Source of the DNA: Algibacillus agarilyticus
GTDB taxonomy: Bacteria > Pseudomonadota > Gammaproteobacteria > Enterobacterales > Alteromonadaceae
Reading direction: 5' to 3'
Assembly (NCBI RefSeq): GCF_003286125.1
Contig: NZ_QMED01000014.1
Span: 1 to 64,000, forward strand
Length of the DNA: 64,000 nt
Position numbers and translations under genes: made by a program. The number at the start of each line of letters is the position of its first letter. The stretch's first letter is position 1. The notes under the pieces were generated by a model. That model did not search any database. It was not told where the DNA came from and saw only the letters and a program-made list of their open reading frames with translations. Shown piece by piece: positions 55,749 through 62,655 of this stretch.

Positions 55749-57056
55749 ATGCTTAAATTAAACCCAAAAAAACATATACATTTAGATGTCGTTGGCGGGA
55801 TCGCTGGCGATATGTTTGTCGGTGCAATGTTGGATGCATTTCCTCGTTTAGAAACGATTGTTCTTGATAAACTAAAAGCGATTATGCCGGCGGATGCGGG
55901 TGACGTAAAAACGTGGTTTACGGTTAATGGTGGCATGTGTATTAAACGTTTTGCTTTAATGAATGATGTTGTTGCATCCGAGATTGATTTAGCTAAATCA
56001 AGTGGCTCTGAGGCCCAACCGGTTCATAAGCATCAGCACGAACATTCTTATACACAAGAACATACACATCAGCATGAAAGTGCCCATATCAAAACAACGT
56101 GTAAATATTTATTGTCGCTTATTGCCAAAAGTGAATTGAGCGAAGATGAAAAAGACATTGCCTGTGACTTACTGACCATATTGGCAACCGCTGAAGCCAA
56201 AGTACATAACACCACATTAGATCGCGTTCATTTTCATGAATTAGCCGATTGGGATTCTTTAATGGATATCGTCGCGGCAGCCATTATTTTTTCTCAGCTG
56301 GCAGAGGTGAGTTGGAGTGTATCAACGCTACCCATGGGGCGTGGTTTTGTTAAAACACAGCATGGTTTATTACCCGTTCCTGCGCCTGCAACAAGTGAAT
56401 TATTGCAAGGTTTTTCTTTTAGAGACGACGGCATTGAAGGTGAACGGATCACACCAACCGGTGCCGCTATTTTACGTTATTTAAAACCCCAATTAACACC
56501 GGTTGAACAAAGCGTGTTATTAACCTCGGGCTATGGCGGCGGCAATCGAACCTTAAACGGCCTGCCTAATATGTTGCGCGCAATGGTTTATGAATACGCA
56601 AAAGAGGAAGAAGCACAAGAAATCGCGATCATTCATTTTGATATTGATGATATGACCGGTGAAGAAGTGGCATTAGCATTAGATAAATTAAGAGCAACAA
56701 CCGGAGTATTAGACGTTAATGTGTTTTCGGCACGTGGTAAAAAAGGTCGTCACGTAGAACAAGTTCAGATACAAGCGTGTTTAAGTTTACATAAACAAGT
56801 GATTGATCAGTGTTTTATTGAAACATCGACAACGGGGTTGCGCTGGCGTTTTGAGCAACGACGCTGTCTTGAGCGCACATCAAATACCGACAATATTGTA
56901 ACCGTAAAAAAAGTACAGCGGCCAGATGCGACCACTACATTAAAAATCGAACATGATGAGTTGATTAAATACGATTCGTTGGCTCGACGTCGTGCAGTTA
57001 AAGCGCTCGCAGAGCAAAACTCACCGGCGGCTCAATTAACAAGGATTGTACGATGA
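55749..57056 (+). CDS. larC: LarC, nickel-inserting cyclometallase
   Basis: 435 residues, intact and unfused to others. LarC inserts nickel into the pincer nucleotide using CTP. Visible are HLDVVGGIAGDMFVGAMLDA (N-terminal family motif), a His-rich metal loop at residues ~93-113 (HKHQHEHSYTQEHTHQHESAH pattern with 9 His), VHFHELADWDSLMDIVAAA, PVPAPATSELLQG, GERITPTGAAILR, GYGGGNRTLNGLPNMLRAM, and in the C-terminal domain DIDDMTGEEVALALDKLRATTGVLDV and KKGRHVEQVQI. In the original lactate operon larC is split by a frameshift; here it is one frame. Overlaps larE by 4 bp. Confidence 0.92.
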   Translation: MLKLNPKKHIHLDVVGGIAGDMFVGAMLDAFPRLETIVLDKLKAIMPADAGDVKTWFTVNGGMCIKRFALMNDVVASEIDLAKSSGSEAQPVHKHQHEHSYTQEHTHQHESAHIKTTCKYLLSLIAKSELSEDEKDIACDLLTILATAEAKVHNTTLDRVHFHELADWDSLMDIVAAAIIFSQLAEVSWSVSTLPMGRGFVKTQHGLLPVPAPATSELLQGFSFRDDGIEGERITPTGAAILRYLKPQLTPVEQSVLLTSGYGGGNRTLNGLPNMLRAMVYEYAKEEEAQEIAIIHFDIDDMTGEEVALALDKLRATTGVLDVNVFSARGKKGRHVEQVQIQACLSLHKQVIDQCFIETSTTGLRWRFEQRRCLERTSNTDNIVTVKKVQRPDATTTLKIEHDELIKYDSLARRRAVKALAEQNSPAAQLTRIVR

Positions 57057-57865
57057 ATATAGCGGATAAGTTGAATCGACTCATTGATTGCTTAGCAAAG
57101 TACCCCCAATTAACTATTGCGGTGAGTGGCGGTATCGACAGTATGTTGTTGAGTTTTGTTAGCCATTTATATTTTCCTAAACGCACATTAGCGGTACATG
57201 CACATTCACCTGCGGTACCTAAAAAAGCGTTGCAACGCGTTTTAAACTATACACATCAATATGAGTGGAATTTAAAGGTGCTGGATGCTGGCGAGTTTGC
57301 CGACCCAGATTATTTAAAAAATCCAATCAACCGTTGTTATTTTTGCAAATCTAACTTGTATAGCCGTTTACGAGGCGTTCGAAATGGCGTGGTTATGTCA
57401 GGCACTAATATAGACGATTTAGCTGATTTTAGACCGGGTTTAAAAGCGGCTGAAGAACAACAGGTTGTGCATCCTTACATTGAGGCTGAATTAACTAAAG
57501 CCGATATTTATGCGTTAGCGGCCGAGTTTAATTTAACCGATTTAGAACATTTACCTAGTCAGCCTTGTTTAGCGAGTCGGGTTGAAACGGGGATCACTAT
57601 TGCGGCTCGTGACCTTCAGTTTATTGATCAAGTTGAAGACTGTGTTCGTCAATTATTAGCTGATAACGGTGATATACGTTGCCGGATCACGCATCAGGGC
57701 GTATTTGTCGAGATTTCACCTTTACCGAAAAGTGAACCGTTAGCGGTAATAACAGAATCAACAAAAATGTTGTGTCAGCAGCAGGGGTATCTTTTTAGCG
57801 GCATTAGAACATACCGCCAGGGGTCGGCTTTTATACAACCGGAGCCTTATTATGCAGCCGTTTAA
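57053..57865 (+). CDS. larE: LarE, sulfur-inserting enzyme of the pincer cofactor (three-Cys type)
   Basis: 270 residues with an N-terminal PP-loop AVSGGIDSMLLSF (~23-35) that adenylates the pincer precursor, then MSGTNIDDLADFRPGLKAA and the C-terminal sulfur-transfer domain. Cys95 and Cys98 (RCYFCKS) plus Cys172 (QPCLASR) form the three-cysteine set reported for iron-sulfur-cluster LarE proteins such as that of Thermotoga maritima, unlike the single sacrificial Cys of the Lactobacillus protein. It overlaps larC by 4 bp and larB by 14 bp. Confidence 0.9.
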   Translation: MNIADKLNRLIDCLAKYPQLTIAVSGGIDSMLLSFVSHLYFPKRTLAVHAHSPAVPKKALQRVLNYTHQYEWNLKVLDAGEFADPDYLKNPINRCYFCKSNLYSRLRGVRNGVVMSGTNIDDLADFRPGLKAAEEQQVVHPYIEAELTKADIYALAAEFNLTDLEHLPSQPCLASRVETGITIAARDLQFIDQVEDCVRQLLADNGDIRCRITHQGVFVEISPLPKSEPLAVITESTKMLCQQQGYLFSGIRTYRQGSAFIQPEPYYAAV

Positions 57866-58535
57866 ATGGGATGCAGAACGTAAAATGCGCACCGGTATTG
57901 CAGAAGCGGTTTATTGTTCAGGCAAAACGGTTTCTCAAATTGAAGCCATACTCGTTTTTCATCTTAAACAGAAAACCGCGGTGTTGTTAACCCGCTTAAC
58001 CGAAGCAACATGGCAACAAATTGATTCTGCTTTATGCGAAATAATTGATTACGATGCGGCTTCAAATACCGCGATATATCAGCCTAATAAAGATAAAAAT
58101 GATACCTTGCAGCAAGGTGTGCTTATTGTTGCCGCGGGTACTTCTGATATGGCTTTAGCACAAGAAGCGGCCAGAACATTAAATTTTAATGGCTTCTCTG
58201 CCCCGATTATAAGTGATGTTGGCGTTGCTGGTTTATGGCGCTTAATGGATAACCTTGAAGAGATAAGACAATACGCATTAGTGATAGCCGTAGCGGGGAT
58301 GGAAGGCGCATTATTTAGCGTGTTGGCGGGGTTAATTCACGCTCCCGTTATCGCTTTACCTAGTGCGGTTGGTTATGGCGTCTCTGCTGATGGACAAGCC
58401 GCACTACAAAGTGCTTTAGCGTCTTGTTCACCCGGAATTGTAACCGTGAATATTGGCAATGGTTTTGGGGCAGCAGTGGCGGCCATTAAAATGATGAATA
58501 TGCAGGAAAATGAACAAGAAGTGAGCAAATCATGA
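57852..58535 (+). CDS. larB: LarB, carboxylase/hydrolase for the pincer precursor
   Basis: 227 residues of the LarB family, related to the PurE (AIR carboxylase) fold. LarB carboxylates and hydrolyses nicotinic acid adenine dinucleotide to start the cofactor. Visible: RTGIAEAVYCSGKTVSQI, VAAGTSDMALAQEAARTLNFNGF, SDVGVAGLWRLMDNLEEIRQYALVIAVAGMEGALFSVLAGLIHAPVIALPSAVGYGVSADG and CSPGIVTVNIGNGFGAAVAA, all in family order. It overlaps larE by 14 bp and the permease gene by 4 bp, so the four cofactor genes are tightly coupled. Confidence 0.92.
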   Translation: MQPFKWDAERKMRTGIAEAVYCSGKTVSQIEAILVFHLKQKTAVLLTRLTEATWQQIDSALCEIIDYDAASNTAIYQPNKDKNDTLQQGVLIVAAGTSDMALAQEAARTLNFNGFSAPIISDVGVAGLWRLMDNLEEIRQYALVIAVAGMEGALFSVLAGLIHAPVIALPSAVGYGVSADGQAALQSALASCSPGIVTVNIGNGFGAAVAAIKMMNMQENEQEVSKS

Positions 58536-59251
58536 TTAATGCTGAACTCATCTCTATTTTATGGATGGGGTTTATTATTGGGTTAGTGCATGCTTTTGAT
58601 GCCGACCATATTATGGCTGTGTCGGCTATGGCTCAAAAACGAAGTTCACAAGCCTCTAGTTTATTTTATGCGGTTAATTGGGGGTTAGGGCATGGCGCCA
58701 TTTTGTTACTGGCTGGCATGTTAATGTTTGTATTTAATATTGCTTTACCCCTGTGGTTAGTCGTTTTAGCCGAGCAGGCCGTAGGCGTTTTGTTGATCTT
58801 TTTAGGACTGGCTTTAATGTGGCAATTTTATCGTGACCGAATCACGTTGGTTGCCCATAAACATGGGGCGATCACGCACGTGCATTGGTTAAATAAAACA
58901 GACCACAATATGCTGATTAATCATGAGGTTATGAGTGATAATTGTACTCAAAATACCCACCGAGAGTCGTTAAAACATAAACCCATTTTGGTGGGGATGC
59001 TACACGGGTTAGCGGGGAGTGCCCCGGTGATTGCGTTGATCCCCGCGATGATGCAAAAAAATGGGTTATTAAGCTTGGCTTATATGGTGTTGTTCTCGAC
59101 CGCTTGTGTTGTCGGTATGACATTATTTGGTTATGGTTTAAAAAATAGTCAACAATTTATGGCGACTAAATTAAATAACTTTAATCGTATTTTGCGTTGC
59201 GGCATTGCATTTATGTCGATTGGTTTAGGTGTGTTTTGGTTATTTAACTAG
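58532..59251 (+). CDS. Nickel permease (NiCoT/HupE-like)
   Basis: A 239-residue inner-membrane protein with six or seven helices. The first helix carries HAFDADHIMAVS (His20 to His26), the nickel-binding HAxDADH motif of nickel/cobalt permeases; a second Gly-rich helix has NWGLGHGAILLLAG, and GMLHGLAGSAPVIALIP resembles later conserved segments. A short His/Asn-rich loop (HKHGAITHVHWLNKTDHN) may gather metal. It is shorter than classical NiCoT proteins (about 330). Its place at the end of the lar operon indicates supply of Ni(II) to LarC. Confidence 0.82.
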   Translation: MINAELISILWMGFIIGLVHAFDADHIMAVSAMAQKRSSQASSLFYAVNWGLGHGAILLLAGMLMFVFNIALPLWLVVLAEQAVGVLLIFLGLALMWQFYRDRITLVAHKHGAITHVHWLNKTDHNMLINHEVMSDNCTQNTHRESLKHKPILVGMLHGLAGSAPVIALIPAMMQKNGLLSLAYMVLFSTACVVGMTLFGYGLKNSQQFMATKLNNFNRILRCGIAFMSIGLGVFWLFN

Positions 59252-59294
59252 CCGCCTAAAATAATTTTTTATGTCGTCGGTATATTGTTATTTA

Positions 59295-59308
59295 TGCTAC
59301 CGGTGGCA
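59295..59308. promoter_or_regulatory. Operator TGCTACCGGTGGCA before the UxaE-type gene
   Basis: One mismatch to the palindrome, 84 bp before the start at 59392. It places the tagaturonate epimerase gene in the same regulon as gntK-lar. Confidence 0.7.
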
Positions 59309-59391
59309 TATTGTTTGTCATGTTCATGCCTCATCACATTAAGGTGCTGGGTATTTATGGCATTTAAATATGTTGAGTTGGAGAGAGTGTT

Positions 59392-60639
59392 ATGAAAAAA
59401 ATTCAAAAGTTTACGATGGGTGTTGGTGATCGTTTTGGCCATCAAGCTGAAGCACAACTACAGGCGATGATTGATGCAAAAGAAAAATTTGGTTTAGAAG
59501 TTTACCCGGTTTGGAATAAATCAAACCGCGAACATGAAATTATTGGTACCGTGCCTCAAAGTTTACGCGACGAAGCCGATGCAGCCGTAAAAGTAAAAGC
59601 TTGGGACTTACCTTATTATGTCGATGCTGATCATATTCAATTAGGGACCGTAGACCGTTTTATTTCGTGCAGCGACTTTTTTACGTTAGATGTAGCAGAA
59701 CAAATTGGTTTAGCAGCACCACAAGCCGACATTGATGCGTTTATAGCCTCACAAGAGAAATACATCGGTCAATTGTCGATTCCAGGTATTGAAGCCGCTT
59801 TTACCGTAACAAAAGAAACGATCGAAGCGGTTGCTAAAGAGTTTTTAGGTGCCGTAAAACTGGCAGGACAAATTTATCGTAAAATTGATGCTGAAAAAGG
59901 AGCGCCTTTTGTCACAGAGGTGTCGATGGATGAATGTGAAGATCCACAAACCCCCTTACAGCTATTCTTTATTTTAAGTGCGATCGCCGCAGAAGGTATT
60001 CCTGCTCAAACAATCGCGCCAAAATTTACGGGGCGCTTTAACAAAGGCGTTGATTACGTTGGTGATGTTGAGCAATTTGATAAAGATTTTGATCAAGATT
60101 TAGCCGTTATTAGCTTTGCAATTAAAGAATTTGGTTTACCCGAAACACTTAAATTAAGTGTGCATTCAGGTTCTGATAAGTTCTCTATTTATGCTTCAAT
60201 TGGTCGTAATCTTAAAAAGCATGATGCCGGTATACACCTTAAAACGGCTGGCACAACTTGGTTAGAAGAATTAATCGGTTTAGCTGAATCAGGCGGAAAG
60301 GGTCTTGAAATAGCGAAAGAGGTTTATGCCAAATCAATTGAAAAATATGACGAGCTATGTGCGCCTTATGCCACCGTTATCGACATTGATAAAAACGGTT
60401 TACCCAGTGTTGAAACCGTAAATAGCTGGACCGGCGAACAATATGCTAATGCTTTACGTCATGATTTAGACCACCCTGAATACAACCTAAATTTACGTCA
60501 GTTATTACATGTGGGCTATAAAGTCGCAGCACAAATGGGCGAGCGTTATTTAATCGCATTAAAAGCCAATAAAGCCATTATAGATAAAAACGTAACAGAA
60601 AATATTTTAGACCGACATTTAACGCGCATTTTTGGTTAA
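59392..60639 (+). CDS. uxaE: UxaE-type tagaturonate/fructuronate epimerase
   Basis: 415 residues resembling UxaE, a TIM-barrel-like enzyme that epimerises D-tagaturonate to D-fructuronate at C3. Features are TMGVGDRFGHQAEAQLQA at the start, YPVWNKSNREHEIIG, YVDADHIQLGTVDRFISCSDFFTLDVAEQIG (acidic/His metal pattern), IAPKFTGRFNKGVDYVGD, LKLSVHSGSDKFSIY and HLKTAGTTWLEE. The enzyme lets galacturonate breakdown join the glucuronate branch, avoiding altronate. In the window it is the only galacturonate-branch enzyme: no UxaC, UxaB or UxaA gene is seen. RBS is GAGAGAG, upstream of ATG. Confidence 0.75.
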   Translation: MKKIQKFTMGVGDRFGHQAEAQLQAMIDAKEKFGLEVYPVWNKSNREHEIIGTVPQSLRDEADAAVKVKAWDLPYYVDADHIQLGTVDRFISCSDFFTLDVAEQIGLAAPQADIDAFIASQEKYIGQLSIPGIEAAFTVTKETIEAVAKEFLGAVKLAGQIYRKIDAEKGAPFVTEVSMDECEDPQTPLQLFFILSAIAAEGIPAQTIAPKFTGRFNKGVDYVGDVEQFDKDFDQDLAVISFAIKEFGLPETLKLSVHSGSDKFSIYASIGRNLKKHDAGIHLKTAGTTWLEELIGLAESGGKGLEIAKEVYAKSIEKYDELCAPYATVIDIDKNGLPSVETVNSWTGEQYANALRHDLDHPEYNLNLRQLLHVGYKVAAQMGERYLIALKANKAIIDKNVTENILDRHLTRIFG

Positions 60640-60663
60640 TACACAAAAGTAGCGTTAATCAAT

Positions 60664-60690
60664 AATAGGGGAAGCATAGGTTTCCCCTAT
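60664..60690 (+). terminator. Hairpin after uxaE
   Basis: AATAGGGGAA-GCATAGG-TTTCCCCTATT, a 10-bp stem 25 bp after the stop. Few T residues follow, so termination may be partial and gnd may be partly co-transcribed. Confidence 0.55.
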
Positions 60691-60755
60691 TACTAGGTGT
60701 TATATCGCTGCGTATCCCTGCACACAAGTTATAAATTGTTTTGGAGTAAATTTTA

Positions 60756-62225
60756 ATGAAAGATAAGTCAGATATCGGCCTTGTTGGTTTAGCGGTAATG
60801 GGTGAAAACCTGATCCTCAATATGGCGAGCAAAGGTTTTACTGTAACGGCATACAACCGCAGTTACGACAAAGTAGAACGCTTTTTAAAAGGCCGTGCTG
60901 AAGGTCAAAGTATTCGAGGTGCCGACAGTATAGAAGCGCTTGTCGATTCATTAGCTTCTCCTCGTCAGATCATGTTGATGGTTAAAGCGGGTCAACCGGT
61001 TGATGATTTTATCGAACTATTGGTTCCGCACCTTGATGCTGGCGATATTATTATTGATGGTGGTAATACACACTACCCTGATTCAAATCGACGCACTGAA
61101 CAGTTACACGCTAAGGGTATTTATTACATTGGTGCGGGTGTATCAGGCGGTGAAGAGGGTGCCTTAAAAGGTCCATCCATTATGCCAGGGGGAGCCGTTG
61201 AAGCTTGGCCGGCCGTAAAAGCTATTTTTCAGGGGATTTCAGCTAAAGTAGCCGACGATAAGGGGCAACTCACCGTACCTTGTTGTGATTGGGTTGGCGA
61301 TGCTGGCGCAGGACATTTTGTAAAAATGGTTCACAATGGCATTGAATATGGCGACATGCAGTTAATTTGTGAAGCTTACCAACTCATGAAAGAAGTACTG
61401 GGTTTATCGGCTGATGAATTACATGACGTTTTTGCCACATGGAATGAAACTGAATTAGACAGTTATTTAATTGAGATCACGCGCGATATTTTTGCTTATA
61501 AAGACCAAGATGGCTCGGCGTTGGTCGAAAATATTTTAGACACCGCAGGCCAAAAAGGCACGGGTAAATGGACCGGTGTAACGGCGCTTGATTTAGGTGT
61601 GCCATTAACACTCATTGGCGAAGCGGTATTTGCCCGTTGCATATCCGCTCAAAAAGCCGAACGAGTCGAAGCTGCAAAAGTATTAAAAGGCCCTGCTATC
61701 CATTTTACGGGTGACAAAAAAGCGTTTATAGACGATATTCGCAAAGCGTTGTTAGCATCAAAAATTGTATCGTATGCTCAAGGTTATGTACTGTTTCAGC
61801 AAGCGGCTAAAGAGTTTGATTGGAACTTAAATTACGGTGCAATCGCCTTAATGTGGCGGGGGGGCTGTATTATTCGTTCTGCATTTCTTGGTAAAATTAA
61901 AGAAGCGTTTGATGATAACCCAGAGTTACCTAACCTTTTGCTTAATCCATACTTTAAAGACACCGTTTTAGATGCTCAGCAAAGCTGGCGCAATGTGGTG
62001 GGAACAGCCGTTGCTAATGGCGTACCGGTACCTTGTTTAAGTGCCGCATTAACTTATTTTGATGGATACCGTACCGAGCGTTTACCGGCAAACTTACTAC
62101 AAGCCCAGCGCGATTTTTTTGGCGCACATACCTACGAGCGTACAGACAAGCCACGAGGCGAATTTTTCCACACAAATTGGACGGGTCGAGGAGGCGATAC
62201 CGCTTCAACTACCTACAATGTCTAA
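60756..62225 (+). CDS. gnd: 6-phosphogluconate dehydrogenase (decarboxylating)
   Basis: 489 residues of the long Gnd form. It oxidises 6-phosphogluconate to ribulose 5-phosphate and CO2 with NADP. Seen: GLVGLAVMGENLILNMASKGFTVTAYNRS (Rossmann/NADP motif), IIDGGNTHYPDSNRR, GAGVSGGEEGALKGPSIMPGG, GDAGAGHFVKMVHNGIEYGDMQL (catalytic Lys of HFVKM), GTGKWTGVTALDLGVPLTLIGEAVFAR, LMWRGGCIIRS and RDFFGAHTYERTD. It takes the GntK product, so gluconate carbon here can enter the pentose phosphate pathway directly. A terminator follows at 62282. Confidence 0.94.
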   Translation: MKDKSDIGLVGLAVMGENLILNMASKGFTVTAYNRSYDKVERFLKGRAEGQSIRGADSIEALVDSLASPRQIMLMVKAGQPVDDFIELLVPHLDAGDIIIDGGNTHYPDSNRRTEQLHAKGIYYIGAGVSGGEEGALKGPSIMPGGAVEAWPAVKAIFQGISAKVADDKGQLTVPCCDWVGDAGAGHFVKMVHNGIEYGDMQLICEAYQLMKEVLGLSADELHDVFATWNETELDSYLIEITRDIFAYKDQDGSALVENILDTAGQKGTGKWTGVTALDLGVPLTLIGEAVFARCISAQKAERVEAAKVLKGPAIHFTGDKKAFIDDIRKALLASKIVSYAQGYVLFQQAAKEFDWNLNYGAIALMWRGGCIIRSAFLGKIKEAFDDNPELPNLLLNPYFKDTVLDAQQSWRNVVGTAVANGVPVPCLSAALTYFDGYRTERLPANLLQAQRDFFGAHTYERTDKPRGEFFHTNWTGRGGDTASTTYNV

Positions 62226-62281
62226 TCGCTTTTAATACAGAAAGTGAATGTGGAAAACGAGTGTAGTTGATACTTGTTTTT

Positions 62282-62314
62282 AGGCCTCCTACGTAAAAGT
62301 AGTGAGGCCTTTTT
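62282..62314 (+). terminator. Rho-independent terminator after gnd
   Basis: AGGCCTC..GAGGCCT stem with inner CTAC/GTAG pairing, followed by TTTTT. Confidence 0.8.
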
Positions 62315-62378
62315 AGTTTGCTAATACTGACTCATTATTTTATCTTGCCTGCCATTTAACTAAGCGTTGAGGCTTTAC

Positions 62379-62603
62379 TATAGTCAAAGCGATCGGTTTT
62401 TAGGGGCAGGTTTCTCGTTCCAGACGAAACCGAAGTACTTACATCCATGTAAGCAAAGCCGTCAAAGCTACCGCGTCCTGCTCTCGCCCCTTACCTGCAT
62501 CCATGCAGGCAAGCTTCGAGACCCCATGAGCATATGCTCTATTATGTGATTGGGGCGAGTAAGCGCTGACAATGAACCATAAAACCTGAGCGAGAAGACT
62601 ATA
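62379..62603 (+). mobile_element. MITE-like element, copy 5 (full length)
   Basis: 225 bp, same orientation and almost the same sequence as copy 1 (8856), including TTAGGGGCAGGTTTCTCG, GTCAAAGCTACCGCGTCC and GGGGCGAGTAAGCGCTGACAATG, ending GACTATA. The closeness of copies 1 and 5, 53 kb apart, suggests recent movement. Confidence 0.75.
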
Positions 62604-62655
62604 TTACGCAATGTTAATCGTTTTTATAAGCGCGTAAACTCGGATTAACTATGAA

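Noticed and set aside
62367-62549. 60-residue frame near the right end
   Set aside because: It is generated by the MITE copy at 62379-62603, and similar frames appear in the other copies.
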